Below, in pieces: positions 7,250-14,937 of a DNA stretch of 14,937 bases. Both the position numbers and the translations under genes were made by a program. Within the stretch, counting starts at the first letter, position 1. Every line of letters starts with the position of its first letter. Below the pieces are notes generated by a model that was not told the DNA's origin, did no database searches, and saw only the letters and a program-made list of their open reading frames with translations. Where the stretch lies: contig JAHDEF010000024.1 of assembly GCA_020628975.1 (NCBI GenBank), positions 1 to 14,937 of the forward strand, in the 5' to 3' direction. The stretch is from Aquimarina sp. GTDB lineage: Bacteria; Bacteroidota; Bacteroidia; Flavobacteriales; Flavobacteriaceae.

Positions 7250-7387
7250 AACTAAGTCTTGACCAGTAGAAAAAAAGGTAGCTCAATTTGCAGACTGATA
7301 CGTTAAATTACCCTTTTTGGGAAATATTTTGAAAAAGCTGTAGTAATAATGAAATACTTTTAATAGAGAATTACAAAACTTAAATAA

Positions 7388-8536
7388 CTAAAGCTTTTCT
7401 AAACTAATTTGAAATGTTGTCCCGACACCTTTTTCAGAAGATTTCACTTTGATGCGTCCATTATGATATTCTTCAACAATACGTCTAGCTAGTGATAAAC
7501 CAAGTCCCCAACCTCTAGTTTTGGTGGTGTATCCTGGTTCGAATATGGTGTTGAAATTGCGTTTAGGAATTCCACTTCCGGTATCAATCACTTGGATTTT
7601 AACATACTGTTTTTCTTCAAAAAGCTTTATAGATAATGCGCCTTTACCTTTCATGGCATCAATTCCATTTTTTACTAAATTTTCTATAGTCCAACCGTAT
7701 AATTGTCGGTTAAGTAACACGAGTATTTTATTTTCGGGTAAATCAAGATCAAATGTGATCAGTTTTGAGTGCCTACTTTCTAAATAATTGAAAGCATCTA
7801 AAGTTTCCCTTACAATATCTAAAGGTTCTAATTTAGGCGCTGATCCAATTTTCGAAAAACGTTCGGTGATGACTTCAAGCCTGCGAATGTCTTTCAACAT
7901 TTCTTCAATATAACTAGGGTCGACATTCTCAGTTTTAAGAATTTCTGTCCACCCCACCAATGACGATAAAGGGGTTCCTATTTGGTGTGCCGTTTCTTTG
8001 GCCATACCTGCCCAAAGCTTATTTTGTTCCGAAATTTTGGAAGTTACAAAAAACGAATACACCACTCCTCCTAAAAGTAATACCACTACCACAATGGCTA
8101 TAGGGTAATATTTTAATTTGGTAAGAATAGGGGAAGCGCCATAGTATAAATAATGAATATTATCATCAGTGATTTTTATTTTTATAGGCGGATTTTCCTT
8201 CATCAATTTTCCTAAATATTCTTTAAGTAGCGTTTCATTTTCCGCATATTTGTTAGGAATGTTGGCTTTTAAAGTAATTTCATTATTCTGATCTACCGTC
8301 ATCATAGGGATATGATTATAACTGGTATGAATAAGCAAATTAAGCTCTAAATAATCGTTGCGATTTTCCGATATAAATGACTTTTGAGACTGTGCCCAAA
8401 TTTCCATATTATCGCGCTCTACCTTTTGTAACCGCTGTAAAAAAGTTCTTGAATTCCAAAATAATAATAATAAAATAAGAATAATCGCAGCAACGATAAA
8501 GCCTTTAGATATATTTCTAGAATTGGATGTAATCAT
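7388..8536 (-). CDS. Membrane sensor histidine kinase
   Basis: The product is 382 residues. One membrane segment spans ~12-27 and a second ~144-163. They enclose a ~115-residue periplasmic sensor region without a recognised domain. The kinase core follows: H-box GMAKETAHQIGTPL with phospho-acceptor H184, N-box ENLVKNGIDAM (285-295), G1 DTGSGIP (318-324), F-box FEPGYTTK (332-339) and G2 GWGLGLSLARR (342-352). All catalytic boxes are intact. No response regulator gene is next to it, so its partner must be elsewhere. It precedes the haloperoxidase gene on the same strand, but the 205-bp gap with a palindrome argues for separate control. Its start is divergent from the DUF3127 gene, 108 bp apart. 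Confidence 0.93.
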   Translation of the reverse strand: MITSNSRNISKGFIVAAIILILLLLFWNSRTFLQRLQKVERDNMEIWAQSQKSFISENRNDYLELNLLIHTSYNHIPMMTVDQNNEITLKANIPNKYAENETLLKEYLGKLMKENPPIKIKITDDNIHYLYYGASPILTKLKYYPIAIVVVVLLLGGVVYSFFVTSKISEQNKLWAGMAKETAHQIGTPLSSLVGWTEILKTENVDPSYIEEMLKDIRRLEVITERFSKIGSAPKLEPLDIVRETLDAFNYLESRHSKLITFDLDLPENKILVLLNRQLYGWTIENLVKNGIDAMKGKGALSIKLFEEKQYVKIQVIDTGSGIPKRNFNTIFEPGYTTKTRGWGLGLSLARRIVEEYHNGRIKVKSSEKGVGTTFQISLEKL

Positions 8537-8644
8537 GTATACAGTGTGATATTGTGAAGTTAGTTAAAACTGCTTGATCTGCATTATAAAATGAGGTGTT
8601 GAATTTCAAAAATTGTATTTTTACCCGAAATTAAATTACATCAT

Positions 8645-9034
8645 ATGGAAGTACAGGGTAAAGTAAAGCTGATCGGTACAACAGAAACAGTAGGAAACAA
8701 CGGGTTTAGAAAAAGAGATATTATAGTAACTACTGACGAACAATACCCGCAACATATAAGTGTACAGTTCGTGCAAGACAAATGTGACTTATTAAACGCA
8801 TACCAGCCAGGACAAGAAGTTAAAATAGGCATTAATTTAAGAGGTCGTGAGTGGGTTAGCCCTCAGGGAGAAACCAAATATTTTAACACGATTCAAGGAT
8901 GGAGAATTGAGGCAGTTCAGCAAGCAGCACCTCAAGGCAATGTTCCACCACCGATGCCTCCTGCTGATGCTTTTGAACCAGCTACCAATAATTTTGCAAA
9001 AGACGATCAAGAAGATGATGATCTTCCTTTCTAA
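8645..9034 (+). CDS. DUF3127 OB-fold-like protein with an SSB-type acidic C-terminal tip
   Basis: The product is 129 residues. Residues ~1-90 match DUF3127 (MEVQGKVKLI, GFRKRDIIVTT, INLRGREW, YFNTIQGWRIE), a compact beta-rich domain common in Bacteroidota that reads like a small OB-fold. Then comes a proline/glutamine-rich flexible linker (92-117, including VPPPMPP) and a strongly acidic end QEDDDLPF. This layout (beta domain, Pro-rich linker, DDD-[IL]-PF tip) copies single-stranded DNA-binding protein, whose tip recruits repair enzymes. ssDNA binding is inferred, not known. Upstream, TATTTTTA at 8616-8623 is a one-mismatch -7 box. The gene is divergent from the histidine kinase gene. Confidence 0.88.
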   Translation: MEVQGKVKLIGTTETVGNNGFRKRDIIVTTDEQYPQHISVQFVQDKCDLLNAYQPGQEVKIGINLRGREWVSPQGETKYFNTIQGWRIEAVQQAAPQGNVPPPMPPADAFEPATNNFAKDDQEDDDLPF

Positions 9035-9142
9035 ATGATAGATTTAAGCAAAATGTGTTAGACAAAAGCACATTTGTAATAGCGTTTATATAGGCAAAAT
9101 AAGAACATTAAGTTACCTTGCTAGCCTAAAATAATACTAAAT

Positions 9143-9213
9143 AAACGGACTTAAAAGTTGAACCTACAGGATGTCAAGTTAATGACACAAGACAACTTTT
9201 AAGTCCGTTTTTT
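9143..9213 (+). terminator. Long hairpin with T-run: terminator after DUF3127 gene and/or leader element of the GH16 gene
   Basis: A perfect 18-bp stem pairs 9143-9160 (AAACGGACTTAAAAGTTG) with 9193-9210. The 32-nt loop itself contains a small stem (TGTCA / TGACA). T residues run from 9208 to 9213. It lies 108 bases past the DUF3127 stop codon, so a terminator is the simplest reading. However, the T-run ends only 20 bases before the preferred GH16 ATG. There is little room for a GH16 promoter after it, so the GH16 transcript may have to read through the hairpin. A palindromic mobile-element remnant is a further possibility. Bases 9035-9142 hold nothing else convincing. Confidence 0.7.
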
Positions 9214-9233
9214 ACTTTTTGAATGTAATGTAT

Positions 9234-10199
9234 ATGAACAGAATGATGACAGGTTTACTTACGGTAACCACAATTTTACTACTATCGTGTGGCAGCGATA
9301 GTGACAATGACACACAGCCTCAAAGTCAAAGCTCACAAAGCACACCTCCACCGGTAGTAGAAGTCCCTTCATTTCCTAATGACCAACCATTTTTTGTTAA
9401 CAACGGCCCCGTAATTTCATCAGAAAAAAAATGGGTAGCTGTAGAAAATATGACTGATGAATTTGAAGGAGACGTTTTAGATGTTACCAAATGGCATGCT
9501 GACCCAAAAGGAAATGGTTGGGGTTGGATAGGTCGCCCTCCAGGCTTATTCGAAGCTGAAAATGTAAGCGTAAGTGATGGGAAATTGAATGTAACTACCT
9601 TAAAATTTGCTAGTCCAAAAGTAATTAATGGAAATACATTTACCCACGGTGGTGGTATTGTACGGTCAATAAATAGTGGTGGACAAGGTATGTACTACGA
9701 ATGTAGAATGAAAGCAAATAAAACCATTATGTCATCGACTTTTTGGTTGTCTTTTAAAGAAAATTGCCCTAGAAAATTAGAGTTAGATATTCAAGAATGT
9801 GTAGGGCGTGTACATGATGGTACTGCTGCATGGGCAAAAAAATGGGATGCTATTTACCATTCAAACGCTATTTTACATAAAAGAGATTTTTGTGGGCAGA
9901 ATGAGGAGTTAAGAGATCAAGGGCAAAAGTTACTTGAAGAAAAAAACCACGAGCGTTATTTTGTATATGGCTGTTGGTGGAAGTCGCCTAAAGAAGTATT
10001 AATATACTTAGACGGTGAATTTGCTTATAGAATTGATCCTCCTACAGATTTTGACTTAGAGGGTTACCTAACAATGGCGATTGAAACTTATAACTGGAAT
10101 CCAGTTGACGAAGCAGGAAGTATTTTTGAAACAGCTACTTTCGACGATTTGACGACTAAATACGATTGGATTCGTACTTGGAAGCTAGAAGACAAATAG
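9234..10199 (+). CDS. Glycoside hydrolase family 16 lipoprotein (agarase/porphyranase/carrageenase-like)
   Basis: The product is 321 residues. The signal MNRMMTGLL...LLLSC places the lipid on C19, followed by GSDSDND (acidic surface-export-like) and a Gln/Ser/Pro-rich linker (28-46). The catalytic domain spans ~70-318 and has the GH16 active-site motif ELDIQE: E183 nucleophile, D185, E188 acid/base. WGWIGRPPGLF (96-106), FWLSF and YNWNPV resemble GH16 enzymes that cut red-algal galactans (agar, porphyran, carrageenan) rather than laminarinases. The exact substrate is not determinable. No SusC/SusD or sulfatase genes are nearby, so it is not in a visible polysaccharide utilisation locus. Starts at TTG 9219, ATG 9228 and ATG 9243 are possible; 9234 keeps an Arg in a short n-region. 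Outer-membrane anchoring is inferred. Confidence 0.87.
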   Translation: MNRMMTGLLTVTTILLLSCGSDSDNDTQPQSQSSQSTPPPVVEVPSFPNDQPFFVNNGPVISSEKKWVAVENMTDEFEGDVLDVTKWHADPKGNGWGWIGRPPGLFEAENVSVSDGKLNVTTLKFASPKVINGNTFTHGGGIVRSINSGGQGMYYECRMKANKTIMSSTFWLSFKENCPRKLELDIQECVGRVHDGTAAWAKKWDAIYHSNAILHKRDFCGQNEELRDQGQKLLEEKNHERYFVYGCWWKSPKEVLIYLDGEFAYRIDPPTDFDLEGYLTMAIETYNWNPVDEAGSIFETATFDDLTTKYDWIRTWKLEDK

Positions 10200-10250
10200 A
10201 TATTGAGTTAAGCTCGATTATTTAAATAGTAAATTCTAAAAATTAATACC

Positions 10251-10284
10251 AATCTGTTAGGTTTTCGAACCTAGCAGGTTTTTT
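10251..10284 (+). terminator. Rho-independent terminator after the GH16 gene
   Basis: The stem pairs 10251-10263 with 10268-10280. It is about 13 bp with two G-T pairs, capped by a TTCG tetraloop, and T residues run to 10284. It lies 52 bases past the GH16 stop and 43 bases before aat. The outer part (AAT/GTT) merges into the T-run. It should insulate aat from GH16 transcription. Confidence 0.85.
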
Positions 10285-10326
10285 ATTAATATTGACTAAA
10301 GGTATTACTAGAAATCTGATTACCCT

Positions 10327-10977
10327 ATGTCCTCCATTTACGTAATTGACGAGCTTTTATATTTTCCGCCAGTATATCAAGCTGATGAACAGGGTTTGCT
10401 AGCCGTTGGTGGTGATTTAAAAGCAGAACGTTTATTACTTGCCTACAATTCAGGTATTTTTCCTTGGTTCGAAGAAGGACAGCCACCCCTTTGGTTTAGT
10501 CCACCCGAACGCATGTTATTATTTTTTGATTACCTGAAGGTAAGTAAGTCGATGAAACAATTATTGAAAAAGAAACTTTTTCGAGTGACTAAAAATAAAG
10601 CCTTTGAAAAGGTTATTGAAGCCTGCGCAAGTATACCAAGAAAAGGACAGCAAGGTACTTGGATTACCGATGAAATGAAACAAGCCTATGTAGAACTCCA
10701 TAATTTGGGCAAAGCTGATTCTTTCGAGGTATGGCAAAATGACGAATTGGTGGCTGGTTTGTATGGCGTAAACCTTGCCAATAAAAAGATTTTTTGTGGT
10801 GAAAGTATGTTTTCAAAAAAAAGTAATGCTTCAAAAGTAGCTTTCATTCATATGGCGCTTCATTTTTATGAAAAAGGCTATAAATGTGTGGATTGCCAAA
10901 TCTATAATGACCACTTAGCAAGTTTAGGCGCTTTTGAAGTTTCTAGAGCAGATTTCCTAGAAATTTTACAGAAATAA
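10327..10977 (+). CDS. aat: Leucyl/phenylalanyl-tRNA--protein transferase
   Basis: The product is 216 residues, normal for Aat. It adds Leu or Phe from charged tRNA to proteins with N-terminal Arg or Lys, marking them for ClpS/ClpAP-type degradation (bacterial N-degron pathway), in the cytoplasm. Family blocks are GLLAVGGDL (23-31), GIFPWF (43-48), WFSPPERMLL (56-65), GTWIT..M..AY (110-121), EVW (134-136), GLYGV (144-148), GESMFSKKSNASK (158-170) and VDCQIYNDHLASLGA (188-202). Q191 corresponds to the conserved active-site glutamine. Where many homologs read AHS-x-EVW, this one reads ADSFEVW, a small deviation. It converges on the alpha/beta hydrolase gene with 18 bp between stop codons. Confidence 0.96.
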   Translation: MSSIYVIDELLYFPPVYQADEQGLLAVGGDLKAERLLLAYNSGIFPWFEEGQPPLWFSPPERMLLFFDYLKVSKSMKQLLKKKLFRVTKNKAFEKVIEACASIPRKGQQGTWITDEMKQAYVELHNLGKADSFEVWQNDELVAGLYGVNLANKKIFCGESMFSKKSNASKVAFIHMALHFYEKGYKCVDCQIYNDHLASLGAFEVSRADFLEILQK

Positions 10978-10995
10978 GAAGCAATTAGATAGTAT

Positions 10996-11847
10996 TTAGG
11001 CGTTTAAAAAAGAAATGCACTTTTCAGTAATTTGGCTTAGAGCAGGTGATAAATTCTCCCTTAACCAAGGTTGTTTAGTGTCAAAAACATGATTGGTTTT
11101 TAAAGTGTATAATTCAGCTTCTTTATGCCATTCATGAATTAAATGGGCACTTTCAATACTTACAGAAGTGTCTTCTGTACCATGAATGATTAAGTGAGGT
11201 ACACTTAATTTTTTAGCAGCGTTTTCAATATTTAAATAGGTTTTATTTTTCAAGTAGTCATCATAAAACTGAATATAATGCGGCATTTGCTGCTTTGTGC
11301 GTCCATTGGTAATGTACCAAACACCTTCTTTCTGCCATTGTTGTAGTAATGCTCCACTTAAAAAACTAGTATCATAAGTACTTATAGCAGCCAAACTTAT
11401 TAATTTAGTGATTTTAGTTTCATTGGCCGCTTTGATAATACTAGCACCACCACCGCGAGAATGCCCAATAAGCGTAACATCAGAAACGTCTACTTCTTTA
11501 ATAAATTTAAATTTAGTCGCGGTTACTTCATTAATTACAGATTGTAAGTCATCTTGCTGTTTCGAGAAATTATCGTTTCCGAAAGCTTCAAGATCGGGGA
11601 AATCTATATGTTGTTCTATAGTTCCACCATTGTGCGAAAAATTAAAAGCCACAACAAAAAATCCAGCCTTAGCTATTTGTGATAACATTATTGGCCAAGC
11701 GCCCCAATCTTTATAGCCTTTGTATCCGTGAGAAAATATAACGATTGGCTTTTGCTGTTCGTTTTCTTCAAAATAAAAATCGGTGACAATAGGTTTTTTA
11801 TGGTTTCCTACTAAAGGAATATTTTTATGCGTTTTCAATTTCTTCAT
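10996..11847 (-). CDS. Alpha/beta hydrolase (serine hydrolase, dienelactone hydrolase/esterase-like)
   Basis: The product is 283 residues without a signal peptide, so probably cytoplasmic. It shows HGYKG (40-44) for the oxyanion hole, the nucleophile elbow GHSRGG with S130, the acid D226 in HGTEDTSV, and the base H253 in TNHVF. The catalytic triad is therefore complete. The substrate is unknown; esterase or acyl-peptidase-type activity is plausible. The ATG overlaps the last 23 bases of the upstream nuclease gene in another frame, so the two are probably co-transcribed and translationally coupled. No functional link between them is established. Confidence 0.9.
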   Translation of the reverse strand: MKKLKTHKNIPLVGNHKKPIVTDFYFEENEQQKPIVIFSHGYKGYKDWGAWPIMLSQIAKAGFFVVAFNFSHNGGTIEQHIDFPDLEAFGNDNFSKQQDDLQSVINEVTATKFKFIKEVDVSDVTLIGHSRGGGASIIKAANETKITKLISLAAISTYDTSFLSGALLQQWQKEGVWYITNGRTKQQMPHYIQFYDDYLKNKTYLNIENAAKKLSVPHLIIHGTEDTSVSIESAHLIHEWHKEAELYTLKTNHVFDTKQPWLRENLSPALSQITEKCISFLNA

Positions 11848-14566
11848 TACTAAAAGGAATTTCTGAATTGGTAATTTCTAAAATAAGCTGTTCAAATTCT
11901 TTAAGAAAATACTCAAATGTATCTAGTGTAATATCGTGTTCCACATTTCTGGCTCGTGCCGATTCTTTCGTGCCAAAATATAAAACACCCTCATTCAACT
12001 TTTTTAGACTTATGATACCTGCCTGAATGGCAGAAATAGGTTGATATGTTTCTTGATACATATAAGCATACATAAGTAGCTGCAGGGCTTTGCTAAAAGT
12101 TTCATCGGTTCGTAGTAAAGACCAGTCGTAAATTTTTAATTTACTAGCTTCTACCTTTCCTGTTTTATAATCAATAACTCTCAATTGACCGTTTAATCGA
12201 TCAATACGATCTACTTTACCTTTGATCTTTACGGGAAAATCAAGGTTTTGTAGCGGCACTTCTGTATTAAAATCACTTTCAATAGCTACTATTTGAATTT
12301 CATTACCTGCTTCGATACTACGTAATTCAGCCTTTAAAAACTTATTCAAATAGGTTTGTGCCACTTGGATAATAATATAATTTCTCCCAGTGTCTACATT
12401 ACTTTTTCCGTAAACACTGTGAAATTCCTCGATTACCGCGTCATTGAGCTTAAGCAACATTTGTTTGATATCTTGAGCTAGAAGTATTTTGTTTTCATAG
12501 GGTTTATAGAAATTTTCTAATACATTATGAATTACCGTTCCTTGGGTATTAGCGGCAGCTTCTTCTTCTATATCATCAACTTCTTTAACGCCTAGTACAT
12601 AGCGCTCATAAAATTGGATGGGGTCTCGCAAATAAGTAGCCAAGGCTGAAGGTGAAATTCCATAGGCAAAAAGCGCTTTAAGCTTTTCTATGATATAGTC
12701 ATCTTTCGATATACTTTGGACTTCATTTGCTGGAGGCGAAGGTGCGATGCTTAATGTTTGTTGAATGCATTGATGATTGGGGTGAGGTAGTAATTCTAGT
12801 TGGTGAATAAAGCGGCTTTTTTCGCCACCATTCATATCATCGACAACAGTATTGTAAATTAAGTGAGCGGTTTTACAACGTTGTAAAGCACGGTAAAAAT
12901 GATAAGCAAATATGGCGTCTTTTTCTTTATACGTTGGCAATGCCATACTCACTTTTAAATCATAAGGAATAAAAGAGGTGCCTTTTTTTCCTGCGGGAAG
13001 TTTGCCTTCATTTACCCCTACAAAAATAACAGTTTCAAAATCTAAACAACGTGATTCCAACACTCCCATAATTTGTAGTCCTTCATGGGGGTTTCCCATA
13101 AAATCAATTTGCTGCGTATTTATTTTTTGATGATAAAGTTCTTCATAACTTCTGAAAGAAACCACTTCAGAATAGGTATTCAAAATATGTTCTAATTCTT
13201 CTAAAATAGTTAAAATACGTTTACAATAATCTATCGATGTATCATTGGTTTTTTCTTCAGTAATGTAAGAAGCTAGAGCGGTATCAAATAAGATGATTAG
13301 CTGTTTATTAAAATCTTTTAAGTCAAACGATTTCTTGAAAATTGTTTCTAAAACAGGAATGTCATTAAAAGCTTTTGGAGAAATATATACCCAATTTTTG
13401 GTTATAATTTGATTTTTCCACCAATTACATTTTTCAACTCCTAAAATTTGTTCAACGATATAATGATCTAACACCGCATTTACTTCTTTATAATAGAAAC
13501 CTTCAGCTTTGTTGTTTTGTTGTAGCGCGATCAATTGGGGGATTAAACTTACGATAGGCAGCGTAGCAAAGGGTAGTCCCATAGTAATGTTTACCTGTTC
13601 TACGTTTTTAGGGATTGAAGTAAGCATGGGTAACAGCAAACTCTCATCAGCTAATATGATAGCGGTTTTATCTAAATCTTGCTTAGGCATTTCGCTAAGT
13701 AATTGACTAACGTGTTTTACTTGAGCGAAATTTTTTGCTACGCCCGTTAAATAAAGCGACTTTTCTTGGCTATATGAATTATGAAGGTCATCCGTAAATA
13801 AGTTATCGATATTCCATTGGCGTTTGTATTTTCTTAAAAAATAAGAAGTATCATGGTGAGGCTGTTCCATAAAAAAAGTATCCGCATCCCAAATGGCGGT
13901 ACCTTTTTCTTTAGAAATACAAGTTTTTATAATATGTTGTTCTGCGTTGTTTAATGCGTTAAAGCCAGCAAAAACAAAAAAAGTGTTTTGTGTTTCTAAA
14001 TGATTTTCAATAGCATTTGCAGCACGACGGTATTGCAATCCTTGAAAACCAACACCTTTCTCAGTAATCAAATCAACAAACGCCTTATAGTAATGTTTTA
14101 ATTGTTCCCATAAGTGAATATAATTTTCAACTAAATCGGTTTTATTTTCTTGTAGAAACCAATGTTTTTGATCATTGATAAGGTATAAATAATTGAAAAA
14201 AGTATCATGATCAACCAAGTAACGATCAATTTCATTAAAGTCTTGTAAAAGTGTTTGCCCCCAACTTGAAAAGCTTTCAAAATCTTTTTTGGGTTGTTTT
14301 TCAGGGACACTCAAGTAAGCTTTATAGAACATCAACATACTTTCGGTAGCATCGATAGGGCGTAAGCCTGAAAGCTCACTAATAAATTGTTCGATATCTA
14401 TAATAACAGGTAAAATGCCGACTTCTTTATGTTGCGAAAGTTGTAATATTAATTCCTTCCTTAGAAATCCTACGGCACGTTTACTGGGAAGCACAATTGA
14501 CAATTGACTAAAATCATTATGATTAGTAATAATTTTTTTAGCAAGATCTTGAATAAAGGTATCCAT
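11825..14566 (-). CDS. PD-(D/E)XK nuclease family protein, AddB-like (double-strand break repair)
   Basis: The product is 913 residues. The C-terminal ~290 residues carry a complete RecB-type nuclease: GTVIHNVLE (H680), KGKVDRID (D786), VIDYKTGK (D799, K801) and ALQLLMYAY (Q829). The preceding FAYGISPSALATYLRDPIQFYERYVLG is typical of AddB/RecB nuclease domains. The N-terminal part (SIVLPSKRAVGFLRKELI) looks like an AddB pseudo-helicase without a Walker A lysine motif, and MGVLESRCLDFETVIFVGVNEGKLP (~500-525) matches a helicase-like block. AddB acts with AddA to process DNA ends for RecA. The iron-sulfur cysteines of Firmicutes AddB are not seen around the nuclease domain. No addA helicase gene is adjacent in the window. 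The gene overlaps the downstream hydrolase gene by 23 bases. Confidence 0.88.
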   Translation of the reverse strand: MDTFIQDLAKKIITNHNDFSQLSIVLPSKRAVGFLRKELILQLSQHKEVGILPVIIDIEQFISELSGLRPIDATESMLMFYKAYLSVPEKQPKKDFESFSSWGQTLLQDFNEIDRYLVDHDTFFNYLYLINDQKHWFLQENKTDLVENYIHLWEQLKHYYKAFVDLITEKGVGFQGLQYRRAANAIENHLETQNTFFVFAGFNALNNAEQHIIKTCISKEKGTAIWDADTFFMEQPHHDTSYFLRKYKRQWNIDNLFTDDLHNSYSQEKSLYLTGVAKNFAQVKHVSQLLSEMPKQDLDKTAIILADESLLLPMLTSIPKNVEQVNITMGLPFATLPIVSLIPQLIALQQNNKAEGFYYKEVNAVLDHYIVEQILGVEKCNWWKNQIITKNWVYISPKAFNDIPVLETIFKKSFDLKDFNKQLIILFDTALASYITEEKTNDTSIDYCKRILTILEELEHILNTYSEVVSFRSYEELYHQKINTQQIDFMGNPHEGLQIMGVLESRCLDFETVIFVGVNEGKLPAGKKGTSFIPYDLKVSMALPTYKEKDAIFAYHFYRALQRCKTAHLIYNTVVDDMNGGEKSRFIHQLELLPHPNHQCIQQTLSIAPSPPANEVQSISKDDYIIEKLKALFAYGISPSALATYLRDPIQFYERYVLGVKEVDDIEEEAAANTQGTVIHNVLENFYKPYENKILLAQDIKQMLLKLNDAVIEEFHSVYGKSNVDTGRNYIIIQVAQTYLNKFLKAELRSIEAGNEIQIVAIESDFNTEVPLQNLDFPVKIKGKVDRIDRLNGQLRVIDYKTGKVEASKLKIYDWSLLRTDETFSKALQLLMYAYMYQETYQPISAIQAGIISLKKLNEGVLYFGTKESARARNVEHDITLDTFEYFLKEFEQLILEITNSEIPFSNEEIENA

Positions 14567-14721
14567 GTAACATTTTTCGATGTAGTAACGAATTTAGAGA
14601 ATTATATTAGGAAACACTTGTTAGCAGATAGGAAATAGATGTGTTTAGAGCGCTTGTCGATTACCTATTACGGTAACCTATTCACTAAAGTATTTATTAT
14701 CTTTTCTGAAAATTTTTTCAT

Positions 14722-14937
14722 TTGAATTTAAAGCCAAAAACCTACTTGGTCTGTCAAGAAATATTGAGCGAGAAGCGATTGCAACTTATTAAAGCTATCG
14801 ACGATGTACAGAAATCTTTGGGTAGTGAAAGTAAAAGCACCGCTGGTGATAAGCATGAAACGGGACGGGCGATGCTGCAGTTGGAAAGAGAAAAGTTAGG
14901 GCAGCAGTTAAAGCAATTACAGCAAATGGAAGCTTTG
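14722..14937 (+). CDS. GreA/GreB-C-type small protein, N-terminal part (cut by window end)
   Basis: 72 codons are visible, starting from TTG at 14722. An in-frame stop at 14707 leaves no ATG, so the TTG start is likely. The product begins MNLKPKTYLVCQEIL and contains SKSTAGDKHETGRAMLQLEREK followed by Gln/Leu-rich helix. This block is characteristic of a ~150-residue Flavobacteriaceae family. Databases often label it 3-oxoacyl-ACP synthase; its C-terminal half resembles GreA/GreB. The visible part is predicted coiled coil and lacks the GreA acidic tip sequence. The enzyme name is probably a misnomer. It is divergent from the AddB-like gene. Confidence 0.75.
   Translation, partial: MNLKPKTYLVCQEILSEKRLQLIKAIDDVQKSLGSESKSTAGDKHETGRAMLQLEREKLGQQLKQLQQMEAL

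Noticed and set aside
7521..7787. Plus-strand open frame inside the histidine kinase gene
   Set aside because: It is the antisense shadow of the ATPase domain with no independent support.
9051..9075. 7-bp hairpin AAATGTG / CACATTT after the DUF3127 gene
   Set aside because: It is AT-rich, with an 11-nt loop and no T-run; too weak to call a terminator.
11408..11716. Plus-strand open frame inside the alpha/beta hydrolase gene
   Set aside because: It is antisense to well-conserved catalytic motifs, shows no family resemblance and has no initiation context.

Overview
The window looks like chromosomal DNA from a low-GC marine-type member of the Flavobacteriaceae (Bacteroidota). Supporting signs are a type IX secretion (T9SS) C-terminal sorting tail, acidic post-cysteine lipoprotein signals (CEDDD, CNNDDN, CGSDSDN), Bacteroidota -7 promoter boxes of the form TAnnTTTG, no Shine-Dalgarno sequences, and family choices such as DUF3127, DUF1697, a vanadium haloperoxidase and an agarase/porphyranase-type GH16 enzyme. 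The species cannot be named from the sequence.

Layout. 1-115 (-): the first 38 codons of a DUF1697 protein, cut by the window edge. 281-2698 (-): a large secreted protein (lamin-tail domain, three 125-residue repeats, second lamin-tail domain, T9SS tail) with its own terminator. 2973-4175 (+): an RlmI-like rRNA methyltransferase, tail to tail with a small Rieske-like lipoprotein (4188-4685, -). 4725-5792 (+): greA, preceded by a promoter and a terminator-like leader hairpin, then a heptad-repeat intergenic element and a HIT-family hydrolase. 5824-8536 (-): a sensor histidine kinase and a vanadium-dependent haloperoxidase lipoprotein, separated by an intergenic stretch containing a perfect 24-bp palindrome. 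8645-10977 (+): a DUF3127 OB-fold protein with an SSB-like acidic tip, a long hairpin, a GH16 lipoprotein, a terminator, and aat. 10996-14566 (-): an AddB-like PD-(D/E)XK nuclease overlapping an alpha/beta hydrolase. 14722-14937 (+): the start of a small GreA/GreB-C-type protein cut by the window end.

How the genes relate. Most are housekeeping: transcription fidelity (greA), rRNA modification (rlmI-like), N-degron tagging (aat) and recombinational repair (AddB-like). They are interspersed with envelope proteins suited to life on algal or particle surfaces (T9SS protein, haloperoxidase, GH16). Short gaps dominate, and three convergent pairs are 12, 31 and 18 bp apart without a clear terminator.

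I found no defence island, CRISPR array, insertion sequence, integrase, tRNA or rRNA. The less ordinary signals are non-coding: the leader hairpin of greA, the 18-bp-stem hairpin just before the GH16 start, the 24-bp palindrome upstream of the haloperoxidase, and the inverted heptad-repeat element between greA and the HIT gene. Among proteins, the DUF3127 protein with an SSB-style DDDLPF end is the most suggestive.
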